DNA of 64,000 nucleotides from Rhodovulum marinum (GTDB lineage: Bacteria; Pseudomonadota; Alphaproteobacteria; Rhodobacterales; Rhodobacteraceae). Both the position numbers and the translations under genes were made by a program. Position 1 is the stretch's first letter, and each line of letters begins with the position of its first letter. Positions 48,924 through 58,707 of the stretch are shown in pieces. The notes beneath the pieces are model-generated. The model ran no database searches. It worked only from the letters and a program-made list of their open reading frames with translations, and was not told the DNA's origin. The DNA is taken from the NCBI RefSeq assembly GCF_004343075.1, contig NZ_SLXP01000001.1, forward strand, positions 1-64,000, written 5' to 3'.

Positions 48924-50210
48924 GTGCTGCCCTACCGGATCTTCCTTGCCTTCGCCGCGCCCGCCTTTGCGTGGCGTCTGGTGCGCGAGCGCGGAGCGGC
49001 GGCCGAACGGCTGGGCGGGCATGGCCCGGCGGGGGGCGCGCGGGGGCCGGTGATCTGGCTGCACGCGGCCTCGAACGGGGAACTGGCCTCGGCGCGGGCG
49101 CTGATCGGGGCCATCCTCGACCGGCTGCCCGGGGCGCGGATGGTGGTCACCTGCAACACGCTGACGGGGCGCGATTTCGCGCGCGGATGGGGGCTTGACC
49201 GGGTCGCGGTGCGGCTGGCGCCGCTGGATTACCACGCGACCCTGCGCCGGTTCATCGCCGCCTGGCAGCCCGACGCGCTGATCCTGGTCGAAAGCGAGCT
49301 GTGGCCGAACCGCCTGGCCGAGATGGCGGCGCGAGGCCGGCCGGTGCTGGTGCTGGGCGCGCGGATGTCCGAGCGCAGCTTTGCCCGCTGGGCGCGGCTG
49401 CCGGGGCTGGTGCGGCCGATGATGGGGCGGATTTCCTACCTGTCGGCGCAGGATGCGGGCGCGCGGGCGCGGTTCGTGGCGCTGGGCCTTGACGAGGCGA
49501 AGGCGGGCCCGGTGGTCGACCTGAAATCCGCCGCCCGCCCCGCCGCGGCGCCCGACCCGGACGCGCGGGCGGCCCTGGCGCCGCATTTCCCGCGCGCCGA
49601 AACCCTTCTGGCGGCCTCGACCCACGAGGGGGAGGACCGCGAGGTGCTGACCGGTTTTGCCAAGGCGCATGCGGCGCGGCCCGAATTGCGGCTGATCCTT
49701 GCCCCCCGCCACCCGCGCCGCGCCCCCGAGATCGCGGCCCAGATCGCGCGGCTGCGCCTGCCCTTTGCCACGCGATCCCGGGGCGAGGCGCCGGGGCACG
49801 ATACCGCCGTCTACCTGGCCGACACGATGGGCGAAATGGCGCTGTGGTACGACCTGGCCGGGATCACCTTCGTCGGCGGGTCGCTGGTGGATCGCGGCGG
49901 GCACACGCCCTATGAACCGGCGGGGCATGGCTCGGCGATCCTGCATGGCCCGCACGTGGCGAATTTCGCAGGCGTCTACGCGGCACTTGACGCGGATGGC
50001 GCGGCCCGCCCGGTGGCTGGGGCCGACGACATCGCCCGCGCCCTGGACCAGATCGACGAAAACGCACAGGCGGCGATGGCCGCCCGCGCGACCCGCATCA
50101 TCGCCGCCCAGCAACAGGCCGGCGCGGGGCTGGACCCGCTGCTGGCGGCCCTGGGCCGGCTGATCGGCGAACCCGGATTGACCGCCACGAAAGGGACCGA
50201 CCATGGCTGA
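48924..50210 (+). CDS. waaA: 3-deoxy-D-manno-octulosonic acid (Kdo) transferase
   Basis: 428 residues from GTG 48924 (GGAG 6 nt upstream). IWLHAASNGELASARALI near 50 and LVESELWPNRLAEMA near 125 are Kdo transferase N-domain signatures; AASTHEGEDREVL and FVGGSLVDRGGHTPYEPA belong to the C-domain. Adds Kdo to lipid A precursors. The open frame continues far upstream, but homologues start here. Confidence 0.88.
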   Translation: MLPYRIFLAFAAPAFAWRLVRERGAAAERLGGHGPAGGARGPVIWLHAASNGELASARALIGAILDRLPGARMVVTCNTLTGRDFARGWGLDRVAVRLAPLDYHATLRRFIAAWQPDALILVESELWPNRLAEMAARGRPVLVLGARMSERSFARWARLPGLVRPMMGRISYLSAQDAGARARFVALGLDEAKAGPVVDLKSAARPAAAPDPDARAALAPHFPRAETLLAASTHEGEDREVLTGFAKAHAARPELRLILAPRHPRRAPEIAAQIARLRLPFATRSRGEAPGHDTAVYLADTMGEMALWYDLAGITFVGGSLVDRGGHTPYEPAGHGSAILHGPHVANFAGVYAALDADGAARPVAGADDIARALDQIDENAQAAMAARATRIIAAQQQAGAGLDPLLAALGRLIGEPGLTATKGTDHG

Positions 50211-51183
50211 CCCGCAGTTCACCCTGGACGAGTTGCAGGAGGCGGCCGCCTTCGTCCATGCCCGCATGCCCGCGACCCCGCAACATGCCTGGCCCCTGCT
50301 GGCCGAGGAGACCGGCGCCGAGGTCTGGGTCAAGCACGAGAACCACACGCCCACCGGCGCGTTCAAGGTGCGCGGCGCGCATACCTTCATCGACTGGCTG
50401 AAGCGCACCCACCCCGATTGCCCCGGCATCGTCACCGCGACGCGGGGCAATCACGGGCAGGACCAGGCGCTGGCCGCGCGCGCGGCGGGGATGGTGGCCC
50501 GGGTCTATGTCCCCGAGGGCAATTCCGTCGAGAAGAACGCCGCCATGCGCGCCTTCGGGGCCGATCTGATCGTGCATGGCGCCGATTTCGACACCGCGCG
50601 CGAGGAAGCGATGCGCGTGGCCGAGGCCGAGGGGCTGCATTTCGTGCCGCCCTTCCACCGCGAACTGGTCCGCGGCGTGGCGACCTATGCGTTCGAACTG
50701 TTCACCGCGGTGCCCGACCTGCACACCGTCTATGTGCCGATCGGCTGCGGGTCGGGCATCTGCGGCACGATCGCGGCGCGCGATGCGCTGGGGCTGTCCA
50801 CGCGGATCGTGGGCGTGGTGTCCGAGAACGCCGATTGCGTGCTGCGCTCGATGGCGGCGGGCGATTTCGTTGAAACGCAGACCGCCCGCACCTTTGCCGA
50901 CGGCATCGCGGTGCGGGTGCCCGTGCCCGAGGCGCTGGCGATCTATTCCGCGGGCGCCGAGCGGATCGTGGCGGTGTCCGACGACGAGGTGGCCGAGGCG
51001 ATCCGGCTGTATTTCCGCACCACCCACAACGTGGCCGAAGGCGCGGGCGCGGCGCCGCTGGCCGCGCTGATGGCCGAACGGGGGATGATGGCCGGCAAGC
51101 GGGTGGGCGTGATCCTGTGCGGCGGCAATATCGACACCGACTGGTTCGTGACGGTCATGTCGGGCGGCGTGCCCACCCCGTGA
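50203..51183 (+). CDS. PLP-dependent threonine dehydratase-like enzyme
   Basis: 326 residues, fold type II. PLP lysine in TGAFKVRGA (about residue 53), TATRGNHGQDQALAA and the phosphate loop IGCGSGICG near 185. No ACT domain, so the catabolic (TdcB-like) or serine-racemase-like type. It overlaps the Kdo transferase by 8 bp. Substrate threonine is likely but serine or others are possible. Confidence 0.82.
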   Translation: MADPQFTLDELQEAAAFVHARMPATPQHAWPLLAEETGAEVWVKHENHTPTGAFKVRGAHTFIDWLKRTHPDCPGIVTATRGNHGQDQALAARAAGMVARVYVPEGNSVEKNAAMRAFGADLIVHGADFDTAREEAMRVAEAEGLHFVPPFHRELVRGVATYAFELFTAVPDLHTVYVPIGCGSGICGTIAARDALGLSTRIVGVVSENADCVLRSMAAGDFVETQTARTFADGIAVRVPVPEALAIYSAGAERIVAVSDDEVAEAIRLYFRTTHNVAEGAGAAPLAALMAERGMMAGKRVGVILCGGNIDTDWFVTVMSGGVPTP

Positions 51184-51189
51184 GACGGC

Positions 51190-51672
51190 CTAGAGAAAGC
51201 TGAGCGCCTCGCTGACATCGCAGGATCCGGCGCAGGTGCCCGGCTGGTACAGTGTCACGCTGCGTTCGTCGTGATACTCGATATCGGGGCGGAAAAAGCG
51301 GTGGTCATGCGGTTCGTAAAACCCGCCCAGGATCAGCCCCGCCGCCCGGAAGCACAGCTGTTCCTGGCAAAGCGTGACCGCGCCGAACCGCGTTTCCAGC
51401 GCCTTTACAAGCGCCAACGGGTCGCTGGCGAACACGTCCATGCCGTCGATGCGCACGCCCGCGACATGGCGGCTGGCGACGATGCGCATCAGCGCGCCGT
51501 CGCGGTATTCGCAGATCGGCAGGCCGAGGCCGCGATATTCCATCTGCCGCCCGCCCGAGCCGCGATAGACATGCTGCGCACGCCCCATCGCGGGCAGTTC
51601 CTCCACCGCCTCGCGCGACATGCCGAGGCGCAACTCGCCAACACCCTGTCCGGGTGCGATGCTCCAACTCAT
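51190..51672 (-). CDS. Hypothetical protein
   Basis: 160 residues, MSWSIAPGQGVGELRLGMSRE; four cysteines in pairs (C120 region QEQLCF, and C-terminal TCAGSCD). No signal peptide. I do not recognise it. Convergent with the dehydratase. Confidence 0.65.
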   Translation of the reverse strand: MSWSIAPGQGVGELRLGMSREAVEELPAMGRAQHVYRGSGGRQMEYRGLGLPICEYRDGALMRIVASRHVAGVRIDGMDVFASDPLALVKALETRFGAVTLCQEQLCFRAAGLILGGFYEPHDHRFFRPDIEYHDERSVTLYQPGTCAGSCDVSEALSFL

Positions 51673-51696
51673 GACGTCCCCCCTGCTACGCGGTTA

Positions 51697-52263
51697 CTAT
51701 GGCCCAGAAGCGGGCCAAGACGAAGCGGAAAGCGGGTAACGGGCCAGTTCCGTGTGCCGCGCACCGCCGCGCGACAGGTCGGACCGGAACAGCGTGAAGC
51801 CGGTGACCGGGAAAGGCCCGGCGCGAAACCCGGCGCCCCCGGCCAGCGCGCGTTCCAGCCGCGGCAGGTCGGTGGTGCGCGGGTTCAGGTAGGCTAGCGT
51901 CACATGCGGGGTGAAGCGGCGGCGCTCGACCCGGGCGCCCGCGCCGCGCGCGGCCTGTTCCAGCTTGGCCTGAAGATGGCGCAGCGCCGCGTTCTCGACG
52001 ACACCCGCATGGACCGAGCGCGGCGGGTGCGTGCCGAACATCCCCAGCCCCTGCAGCGTCAGGTCGAAGCCCGCCGCATGCACCGCCGAAAAGGCGAAAT
52101 GCACCTCTTCCAGAAGCGGCTCGGGCAGCTCACCCAGGAAGGCCAGCGTCAGGTGCAGGTTCTCGGGCGGGACGGGACGGGCCAGCGGCAGGGCGGCCTG
52201 GGCCAGGCCCAGCGCCGCGCGCGTCTCGTCGGGCAGCGGGATCGCGGCGAAGGCGCGGATCAT
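51697..52263 (-). CDS. thpR: RNA 2',3'-cyclic phosphodiesterase
   Basis: 188 residues from ATG 52263. Two HxT motifs, HLTLAFLGELP near 42 and HVTLAYLN near 126, define the 2H phosphoesterase active site. Opens MIRAFAAIPLP as typical. Overlaps the deacetylase stop by 4 bp. Confidence 0.92.
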   Translation of the reverse strand: MIRAFAAIPLPDETRAALGLAQAALPLARPVPPENLHLTLAFLGELPEPLLEEVHFAFSAVHAAGFDLTLQGLGMFGTHPPRSVHAGVVENAALRHLQAKLEQAARGAGARVERRRFTPHVTLAYLNPRTTDLPRLERALAGGAGFRAGPFPVTGFTLFRSDLSRGGARHTELARYPLSASSWPASGP

Positions 52264-53375
52264 GCGGGGGGCCTCCTCTGCTCCAGCCGGCGCAGGCGGT
52301 CGGCCAGTTCGGGGCGCAGCGGCCCCGGGCGGGGCGCATCGCGCAGGGTGTCGGACCAGTGCGCGGGCGGCTGGCGGCCGGCCTGCCGCCCGGGCCAGGA
52401 CAGCGCGCGCAGCACCTGCCGGCCCGGTTCGGGCAGGATGGCCGGAATGTCGAAATCGTTCAAGACCGCCCAGACCCCGGCCCAGGCCCGCGCCACCGAC
52501 CACGGGTTGTATCCGCCGCCGCCCAGAACGAGATAGCGGGGGCTGAGCGGCCTGAGCGCCGCGACCACCTCCCACAGCGCATTGTTCGAAAGAGACAAGC
52601 GCGACAGCGGGTCTTCCGCGACCGCGTCGGCCCCGCATTGCAGCACGATCGCGCCGGGCGCATGGGCGGCCACGCGGGGCAGGATCAGCCGGTCGCGGAT
52701 CGCGGCCATTTCGGTATCGTTCAGCCCGCGCGGGACGGGCAGGTTGAACAGGTTGCCCGCGCCCACCTCTGGCAGCGCGCCGGTAAAGGGCCAGCGGCGC
52801 TCCTCGTGGACCGAGATCATCAGGATATCGGGATCGTCGCGAAACGCCGTCTCGACCCCGTCGGGGTGGTGGGCGTCGATATCGACATAGGCGATGCGCG
52901 ACACGCCCGCGCGGCGCAGCGACAGGATCGCCAGCACCGGGTCGTTGAGATAGCAGAACCCGTTCGCGCGCGCCCGCAGCCCGTGATGGGTGCCGCCCGC
53001 CGGATGGTGGATCACCCCGCCGCTCCTCAGCAATTCGCCCGCCAGGAGCGACCCGCCCGCCCCGGTGGCGGGGCGGCGGAACATCTCGGGGAAGACCGGG
53101 TTGGCGGGGGTGCCAAGGCCGAAGCGGTCACGCTCGGCCTCGGTGACATGCTGCCGCGCCTCGGCGCGTTCCAGGGCGGCCAGGTAATCGGGGTCGTGCC
53201 AAATGGTCAGCGCGGCGGGCTTGGCGCGGGGCGACGCGCGGTATTGTGACGCGGGCAGCCAGCCCAGCGCGCGGACAAGGTCGATCACCGTCGAAACCCG
53301 GGGAATCGCCAGCGGGTGCCCCGCGCCGTAGGACGAGCCGCGATAGATTCCCGCGCCCAGGAAAAGCGGCGTCAC
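52260..53375 (-). CDS. AcuC-like histone deacetylase family protein
   Basis: 371 residues from GTG 53375 (GTGA overlap). Zinc and catalytic signature HHPAGGTHHG near 122, YVDIDAHHPDGVE near 165, and GGGGYNP near 298. Likely a protein or small-molecule deacetylase of the acetoin-utilisation type; substrate unknown. Confidence 0.88.
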   Translation of the reverse strand: MTPLFLGAGIYRGSSYGAGHPLAIPRVSTVIDLVRALGWLPASQYRASPRAKPAALTIWHDPDYLAALERAEARQHVTEAERDRFGLGTPANPVFPEMFRRPATGAGGSLLAGELLRSGGVIHHPAGGTHHGLRARANGFCYLNDPVLAILSLRRAGVSRIAYVDIDAHHPDGVETAFRDDPDILMISVHEERRWPFTGALPEVGAGNLFNLPVPRGLNDTEMAAIRDRLILPRVAAHAPGAIVLQCGADAVAEDPLSRLSLSNNALWEVVAALRPLSPRYLVLGGGGYNPWSVARAWAGVWAVLNDFDIPAILPEPGRQVLRALSWPGRQAGRQPPAHWSDTLRDAPRPGPLRPELADRLRRLEQRRPPA

Positions 53376-53908
53376 TGCGCCAGCAGCGCCTCGATCCGGC
53401 GGGTCAGCTTGGGCGCGGTGGGTTTCGTGAACGACCCCCAGGTCGCCACCACCGCGCCGTCGGGGCCCAGAAGCACCTTGTTGAAGTTCCAGCCCGGGGT
53501 GAACCCCGCCTCGGCCGCGAGCCATTTGTAGAACGGGTGCGCGTTCTTGCCCTTGACGTGGGTGATCTCGGTCATCGGCAGGGTCAGGCCGAAATTCACG
53601 TCGCAGAATTCCTTGACCTTCTCTTCGCTGGCCAGTTCCTGGTTGAAATCGTCCGAGGGCACGGCCAGCACCACCAGCCCGCGCGGGCCATAGCGGTCGT
53701 GCAGTTTCTGCAGCCCCTCGTACTGGCCGGTGAACCCGCATTGCGAGGCGGTGTTGACCACCAGGACCGGCTGGCCCCGGAACGCGTCCAGCGAAATCTG
53801 GCCCCCGTCGATGGAGGCAAAGCTGAACCCCTGCGCCGCCTGCGCGCTGGGGGCGGCGGCGGTCACGGCGGCGGACAAAAGGGCGGCAAACAGGCGCATG
53901 CGGGTCAT
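53372..53908 (-). CDS. Exported glutathione peroxidase
   Basis: 178 residues with a signal peptide (MRLFAALLSAAVTAAAPSAQA). Active-site NTASQCGFTGQYEGLQKL with Cys, and WNFNKVLLGPDG with the Trp/Asn. Reduces peroxides; the periplasmic form likely uses thioredoxin-like donors. Start 53908 or ATG 53899. Confidence 0.9.
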   Translation of the reverse strand: MTRMRLFAALLSAAVTAAAPSAQAAQGFSFASIDGGQISLDAFRGQPVLVVNTASQCGFTGQYEGLQKLHDRYGPRGLVVLAVPSDDFNQELASEEKVKEFCDVNFGLTLPMTEITHVKGKNAHPFYKWLAAEAGFTPGWNFNKVLLGPDGAVVATWGSFTKPTAPKLTRRIEALLAQ

Positions 53909-54036
53909 CCTGTGGGCAAATGCGAACTGGGATTGACGTATCGCGGCGCGATGCAGGGTCAAGCGCGGCCATGGCGTTGCATTCCCCCACGCAACGGTTA
54001 TCTGTCGGCGGAACGTTTCCGTGCTAGGGTTCGGAC

Positions 54037-54471
54037 ATGATCCGCTACGCGCTGAGCTGCGCCGAGGGCCACCGTTTCGAAAGCTGGTTCCAGTCGGCCG
54101 ACGCCTTTGACAGCCTGCAGGCCGCGGGCATGGTGACCTGCGCCGTCTGCGGCGGCACGCAGGTCGAGAAAAGCCTGATGGCACCCCGCATCGGCGGCGA
54201 CGCCGCCCCCGCCGAAGACCGCCCCGACCGGCCCCTGTCGAAACCCGCCACCCCCGCCGAACAGGCGATGGCCGAGCTGAAGCGCAAGATCGAGGCCGAG
54301 TCGGATTACGTGGGCCTGCGCTTTGCCCAGGAGGCGCGCGAGATGCACGCGGGGCTGGCCCCGCGCCGCGCCATCCATGGCGAGGCCAAGCTGGACGAGG
54401 CGAAGAAGCTGATCGAGGAGGGCGTGCCGATCGCCCCCCTGCCCTTCACCCCCGGACGCAAGACCAACTGA
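54037..54471 (+). CDS. DUF1178 protein
   Basis: 144 residues. N-terminal zinc-ribbon-like LSCAEGHRFESWF and CAVCGGTQVEKSLMAP are the DUF1178 hallmarks; middle is Pro/Ala-rich. Function unknown; common in alphaproteobacteria. Confidence 0.92.
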   Translation: MIRYALSCAEGHRFESWFQSADAFDSLQAAGMVTCAVCGGTQVEKSLMAPRIGGDAAPAEDRPDRPLSKPATPAEQAMAELKRKIEAESDYVGLRFAQEAREMHAGLAPRRAIHGEAKLDEAKKLIEEGVPIAPLPFTPGRKTN

Positions 54472-54483
54472 AGGACCGCCGCC

Positions 54484-55149
54484 ATGACCCCGCTGATCAC
54501 CGGCGCCAATCGCGGCATCGGGCTGCGCCTGTTGCAGGACTATGCCGCCGAGGGGATGTCCCCCATCGGCACCACGCGGGCCGACGACGCCCCCCGCATC
54601 GAGGGCGCCCGCTGGGAGGCGCTGGACGTCACCGACCGCAAGCAGCACGAGGCGCTGGCCGCGCGGCTGGCCGGCCAGCCCATCGACCTGCTGGTCTGCA
54701 ACGCGGGCCAGTACCTGGACAAGCACGAGGCGCTGGAAACCGGCTATCCGCCCGCGATGTGGGCGCAGATGTTCGCCGCCAACGTCACCGGCGTGTTCCT
54801 GACGGTGCAGGCGCTGTTGCCGCTGTTGCGCCGGGCCGACGCGCCGAAGGTGGCGATCATCGCGTCCACCATGGGATCGAGCGAACGCGCGCCGGGCGGG
54901 TCGTATATCTATCGCGCGTCCAAGGCGGCGGCGCTGAACCTGGGCCGCAACCTGGCCGTCGACCTGAAACCGATGGGCATCGCGGTGGGCATCTATCACC
55001 CCGGCTGGGTGCGCACCGACATGGGCGGGGCGGCGGCCGATATCGACGTGGCCGAGGCCAGCGCGGGCCTGCGCGCGCGGTTCGCCGCGCTGGATCTGGA
55101 CGGCACCGGTTGTTTCGAAACCTGGAACGGCCAGCCGCTGCCCTATTGA
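54484..55149 (+). CDS. Short-chain dehydrogenase/reductase
   Basis: 221 residues. NAD(P) site ITGANRGIGLRL, NAG motif VCNAGQY, and catalytic YRASK (from SYIYRASKAAALN). Twelve bp after the DUF1178 gene. Substrate unknown. Confidence 0.9.
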   Translation: MTPLITGANRGIGLRLLQDYAAEGMSPIGTTRADDAPRIEGARWEALDVTDRKQHEALAARLAGQPIDLLVCNAGQYLDKHEALETGYPPAMWAQMFAANVTGVFLTVQALLPLLRRADAPKVAIIASTMGSSERAPGGSYIYRASKAAALNLGRNLAVDLKPMGIAVGIYHPGWVRTDMGGAAADIDVAEASAGLRARFAALDLDGTGCFETWNGQPLPY

Positions 55150-55206
55150 TCTTGTCCGCGCCGCGGCCTAGAGGGGCGCGGAACCAGTCGGGGCGGAAAG
55201 GCCGGC

Positions 55207-56445
55207 ATGTCAGTTCTCGTGATGAAATTCGGCGGCACCTCGGTGGGCGACCTGGCGCGGATCAGGAACGCCGCCGAGAAGGTCAAGCGCGAGGTCGAGC
55301 GCGGCCATGACGTGATCGTCATCGTGTCGGCCATGTCGGGCAAGACCAACGAACTGGTCGGCTGGGTCGAGGAAACCTCGCCCCTGTTCGATGCGCGCGA
55401 ATACGACGCGGTGGTCAGTTCCGGCGAGAACGTGACCGCGGGGCTGATGGCGCTGACCCTGCAGGAAATGGATATCCCCGCGCGCAGCTGGCAGGGCTGG
55501 CAGGTGCCGGTGCAGACGACCTCCGCCCATTCGGCGGCCCGGATCGAGGACATCCCGCGCACCAATATCGACCAGAAATTCGCCGAGGGCATGAAGGTGG
55601 CCGTCGTGGCCGGGTTCCAGGGCATCAGTCCCGAGGGCCGGATCACCACGCTGGGCCGGGGTGGGTCGGACACCACCGCCGTGGCCTTTGCCGCGGCCTT
55701 CGGCGCGGTGCGCTGCGACATCTATACCGATGTGGACGGGGTCTATACCACCGACCCGCGGATCGAGGACAAGGCGCGCAAGCTGGACAAGATCGCCTTC
55801 GAGGAGATGCTGGAACTGGCCAGCCTGGGCGCCAAGGTGCTGCAGACCCGGTCGGTCGAACTGGCGATGCGCTACAAGGTCAAGCTGCGGGTTCTGTCCA
55901 GCTTTGAAGATACCGACGACAATTCCGGCACGCTCGTCTGCGACGAGGAGGAAATCATGGAACAGAATGTGGTCTCGGGTGTCGCCTATCAGCGCGACGA
56001 GGCGAAGATGACGCTGATCTCGGTCGCCGACCGCCCCGGCATCGCGGCCGCCATTTTCGGCCCGCTGGCCCGCGCCGGCGTCAATGTCGACATGATCGTG
56101 CAGAACATTTCCGAAGAGGGCCGGACGGACATGACGTTTTCCTGCCCGGTCAACCAGGTGGCCCGCGCGAAGGACGCCATGGACAAGGCCAAGGAAAGCG
56201 GCGAGATCAATTTCCACGACCTGGTGGCCGATACCGACGTAGCCAAGGTTTCGGTCGTCGGCATCGGCATGCGCAGCCACGCGGGCGTCGCCTCGCGCAT
56301 GTTCGATGCGCTCGCCGCCGAAGGGATAAACATCAAGGTCATCACAACCTCCGAGATAAAGATTTCGGTCCTTATCGACCGGAAATATATGGAACTTGCC
56401 GTGCAAGCCCTCCATGATGCGTTCGGATTGGACAGCGCAGCCTGA
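55207..56445 (+). CDS. lysC: Aspartate kinase
   Basis: 412 residues. KFGGTSVGDL at the N-terminus, GRGGSDTTAVAFAAAF near 152, then two ACT domains from about 265 (MTLISVADRPGIAA; KVSVVGIGMRSHAG) for feedback by lysine/threonine. First step of the aspartate family pathway. Confidence 0.96.
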   Translation: MSVLVMKFGGTSVGDLARIRNAAEKVKREVERGHDVIVIVSAMSGKTNELVGWVEETSPLFDAREYDAVVSSGENVTAGLMALTLQEMDIPARSWQGWQVPVQTTSAHSAARIEDIPRTNIDQKFAEGMKVAVVAGFQGISPEGRITTLGRGGSDTTAVAFAAAFGAVRCDIYTDVDGVYTTDPRIEDKARKLDKIAFEEMLELASLGAKVLQTRSVELAMRYKVKLRVLSSFEDTDDNSGTLVCDEEEIMEQNVVSGVAYQRDEAKMTLISVADRPGIAAAIFGPLARAGVNVDMIVQNISEEGRTDMTFSCPVNQVARAKDAMDKAKESGEINFHDLVADTDVAKVSVVGIGMRSHAGVASRMFDALAAEGINIKVITTSEIKISVLIDRKYMELAVQALHDAFGLDSAA

Positions 56446-56456
56446 CGCGGGGGCAG

Positions 56457-58703
56457 ATGCCCGAACAAACCGACAGTGCCAGCCGCAGGCTGCTCGGCCG
56501 CCTGCGCGAGGCCCTCGCCGAGCCGGGCGCGGGCCAGGAACGGCTTGACCGGATCACCACGATCATCGCCGCGCAGATGGGCACCGACGTGTGTTCCATC
56601 TACCTGTTCCGCGACCCCGACACGCTGGAGCTGTGCGCGACCGAGGGGCTGAAGCCGGAATCGGTGCACCAGACGCGCCTGCGGGTCGGCGAGGGGCTGG
56701 TGGGCCGGGTGGCCAAGACCGCGCGCCCGATCAACACCGGCAACGCGCCCCAGGAACGCGGGTTCCGCTATATGCCCGAGACGGGGGAGGAAATCTTCTC
56801 GTCCTTCCTGGGCGTGCCGATCCAGCGGCTGGGCGAACGGCTGGGGGTGCTGGTCGTCCAGTCCAAGGAAGGGCGGCAGTATTCCGAGGACGAGGTCTAT
56901 GCCCTGGAAGTCGTCGCCATGGTGCTGGCCGAGATGACGGAACTGGGCGCCTTCGTCGGCGAGGGCGATGCGCTGGCCGCGCTGCACCAGCGCCCGGTGA
57001 TGCTGCAGGGCACGGTGGGGCAAGAGGGCGTGGCGGTCGGCCATGTCTGGCTGCACGAACCGCGCGTGGTCATCACCAACCCCATCGCCAACGACCCCGA
57101 AACCGAACTGGCCCGGCTGAACGAGGCGGTGGACCGGCTGCGCGTCACCGTCGACGAGATGCTGAACTCGGCCAATAACGGCGACAAGGACCAGCTGCAG
57201 GTGCTGGAAGCCTATCGAATGTTCGCCAATTCCCGCGGCTGGAAGCGGCGGATGGAAGAGGACATCGCCCGCGGCCTGTCGGCCGAGGCGGCGGTGGAAA
57301 AGGAACAATCCGCTGCCCGCGCCCGGATGCAGACCGTGCCCGACCCGTACCTGCGCGAACGGCTGCACGACCTGGACGATTTGTCGAACCGGCTGTTGCG
57401 CATCCTGACCGGCCAGGGCGACAAGACCGGCGCGGAACGCCCCGCCGACCCGATCCTGATCGCGCGCAATATCGGGCCCGGGGAATTGCTGGATTACGGG
57501 CGATCCCTGCGCGGCATCGTGCTGGAGGAGGGGTCGGTCGGCAGCCATGCCGCGATCGTGGCCCGCGCGCTGGCGATCCCGCTGATCATCCATGCCGGCC
57601 GCATCACCACCGAGGCGCTGAACGGCGACCCGATCCTGGTGGACGGCGAACAGGGCATCGTGCACCTGCGCCCCGAGGAAACCGTCGCCGCCGCCTTTGC
57701 CGACAAGATCGCGATGCAGGCCAAGGCGCAGAAACGCTATGCCGCGATCCGCAAGGAACCCGCGCGGACGCTGTGCGGCAACCGCATCGCGCTGACCATG
57801 AACGCGGGGCTGATGGCCGACCTGCCCTCGCTGCACAGTTCGGGGGCCGAGGGCGTGGGCCTGTTCCGCACCGAGCTGCAATTCCTGGTGCGGTCCAAGG
57901 TGCCTCGCCGCAGCGAGCTGGCCGCGCTGTATGCGCGCGTCATCGAGGCGGCCAAGGGCCAGCGGGTGGCGTTCCGCACCCTCGATATCGGGTCCGACAA
58001 GGTCCTGTCCTACATGAAACCGCAGGAGGAGCCGAACCCGGCGATGGGCTGGCGCGCGATCCGTGTGGGGCTGGACCGCCCCGGCATGATGCGGATGCAG
58101 TTGCAGGCGCTGATCCGGGCGGCGAACGGGCGGCCCCTGACGGTGATGTTCCCGCTGATCGCCCAGCTGGACGAGTTCCGCGCCGCGCGCGACCACCTGC
58201 TGCGCGAGTTGGAGCGCGAGGAACGGCTGGGCCGCCCCCTGCCGGAAAAGGTCGAGATCGGCGCCATGGTGGAAACGCCCAGCATGGCCTTTGCGCCGCG
58301 CCAGTTCTACGAGATGGCCGATTTCATCTCGATCGGCGGCAACGACCTGAAACAGTTCTTTTTCGCGGCCGACCGTGAAAACGAACGCGTCCGGCGGCGT
58401 TACGACACGCTGAACGTCAGTTTCCTGACCTTCCTGGAACAGATCGTGAAACGCTGCGAGGATACCGGCACGCCCCTGTCGTTCTGCGGCGAGGATGCCG
58501 GCCGCCCGGTCGAGGCGCTGTGTTTCGCGGCCATCGGGTTCCGGGCGCTGTCGATGCGGCCGGCGTCCATCGGGCCGGTCAAGCACATGCTGCGCAAGTC
58601 GGACCTGGCCGAGGCGCGCGCGGTGATCGACGCGGCACGTGCCAGCGGCGCGCAATCGGTGCGGCCCGCGGTGATGGACTGGCTGCGGCGCCGGGGCGAA
58701 TAG
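56457..58703 (+). CDS. ptsP: Phosphoenolpyruvate-protein phosphotransferase of the nitrogen PTS
   Basis: 748 residues: GAF domain (1-165), PEP-utilising N-domain, phospho-His domain with VGSHAAIVARALAIP (His364), and TIM-barrel PEP site (GVGLFRTELQFL; ISIGGNDLKQFFFA). EI-Ntr architecture; starts the regulatory phosphorelay to NPr and EIIA-Ntr. Eleven bp after lysC. Confidence 0.95.
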   Translation: MPEQTDSASRRLLGRLREALAEPGAGQERLDRITTIIAAQMGTDVCSIYLFRDPDTLELCATEGLKPESVHQTRLRVGEGLVGRVAKTARPINTGNAPQERGFRYMPETGEEIFSSFLGVPIQRLGERLGVLVVQSKEGRQYSEDEVYALEVVAMVLAEMTELGAFVGEGDALAALHQRPVMLQGTVGQEGVAVGHVWLHEPRVVITNPIANDPETELARLNEAVDRLRVTVDEMLNSANNGDKDQLQVLEAYRMFANSRGWKRRMEEDIARGLSAEAAVEKEQSAARARMQTVPDPYLRERLHDLDDLSNRLLRILTGQGDKTGAERPADPILIARNIGPGELLDYGRSLRGIVLEEGSVGSHAAIVARALAIPLIIHAGRITTEALNGDPILVDGEQGIVHLRPEETVAAAFADKIAMQAKAQKRYAAIRKEPARTLCGNRIALTMNAGLMADLPSLHSSGAEGVGLFRTELQFLVRSKVPRRSELAALYARVIEAAKGQRVAFRTLDIGSDKVLSYMKPQEEPNPAMGWRAIRVGLDRPGMMRMQLQALIRAANGRPLTVMFPLIAQLDEFRAARDHLLRELEREERLGRPLPEKVEIGAMVETPSMAFAPRQFYEMADFISIGGNDLKQFFFAADRENERVRRRYDTLNVSFLTFLEQIVKRCEDTGTPLSFCGEDAGRPVEALCFAAIGFRALSMRPASIGPVKHMLRKSDLAEARAVIDAARASGAQSVRPAVMDWLRRRGE

Positions 58704-58707
58704 CCCG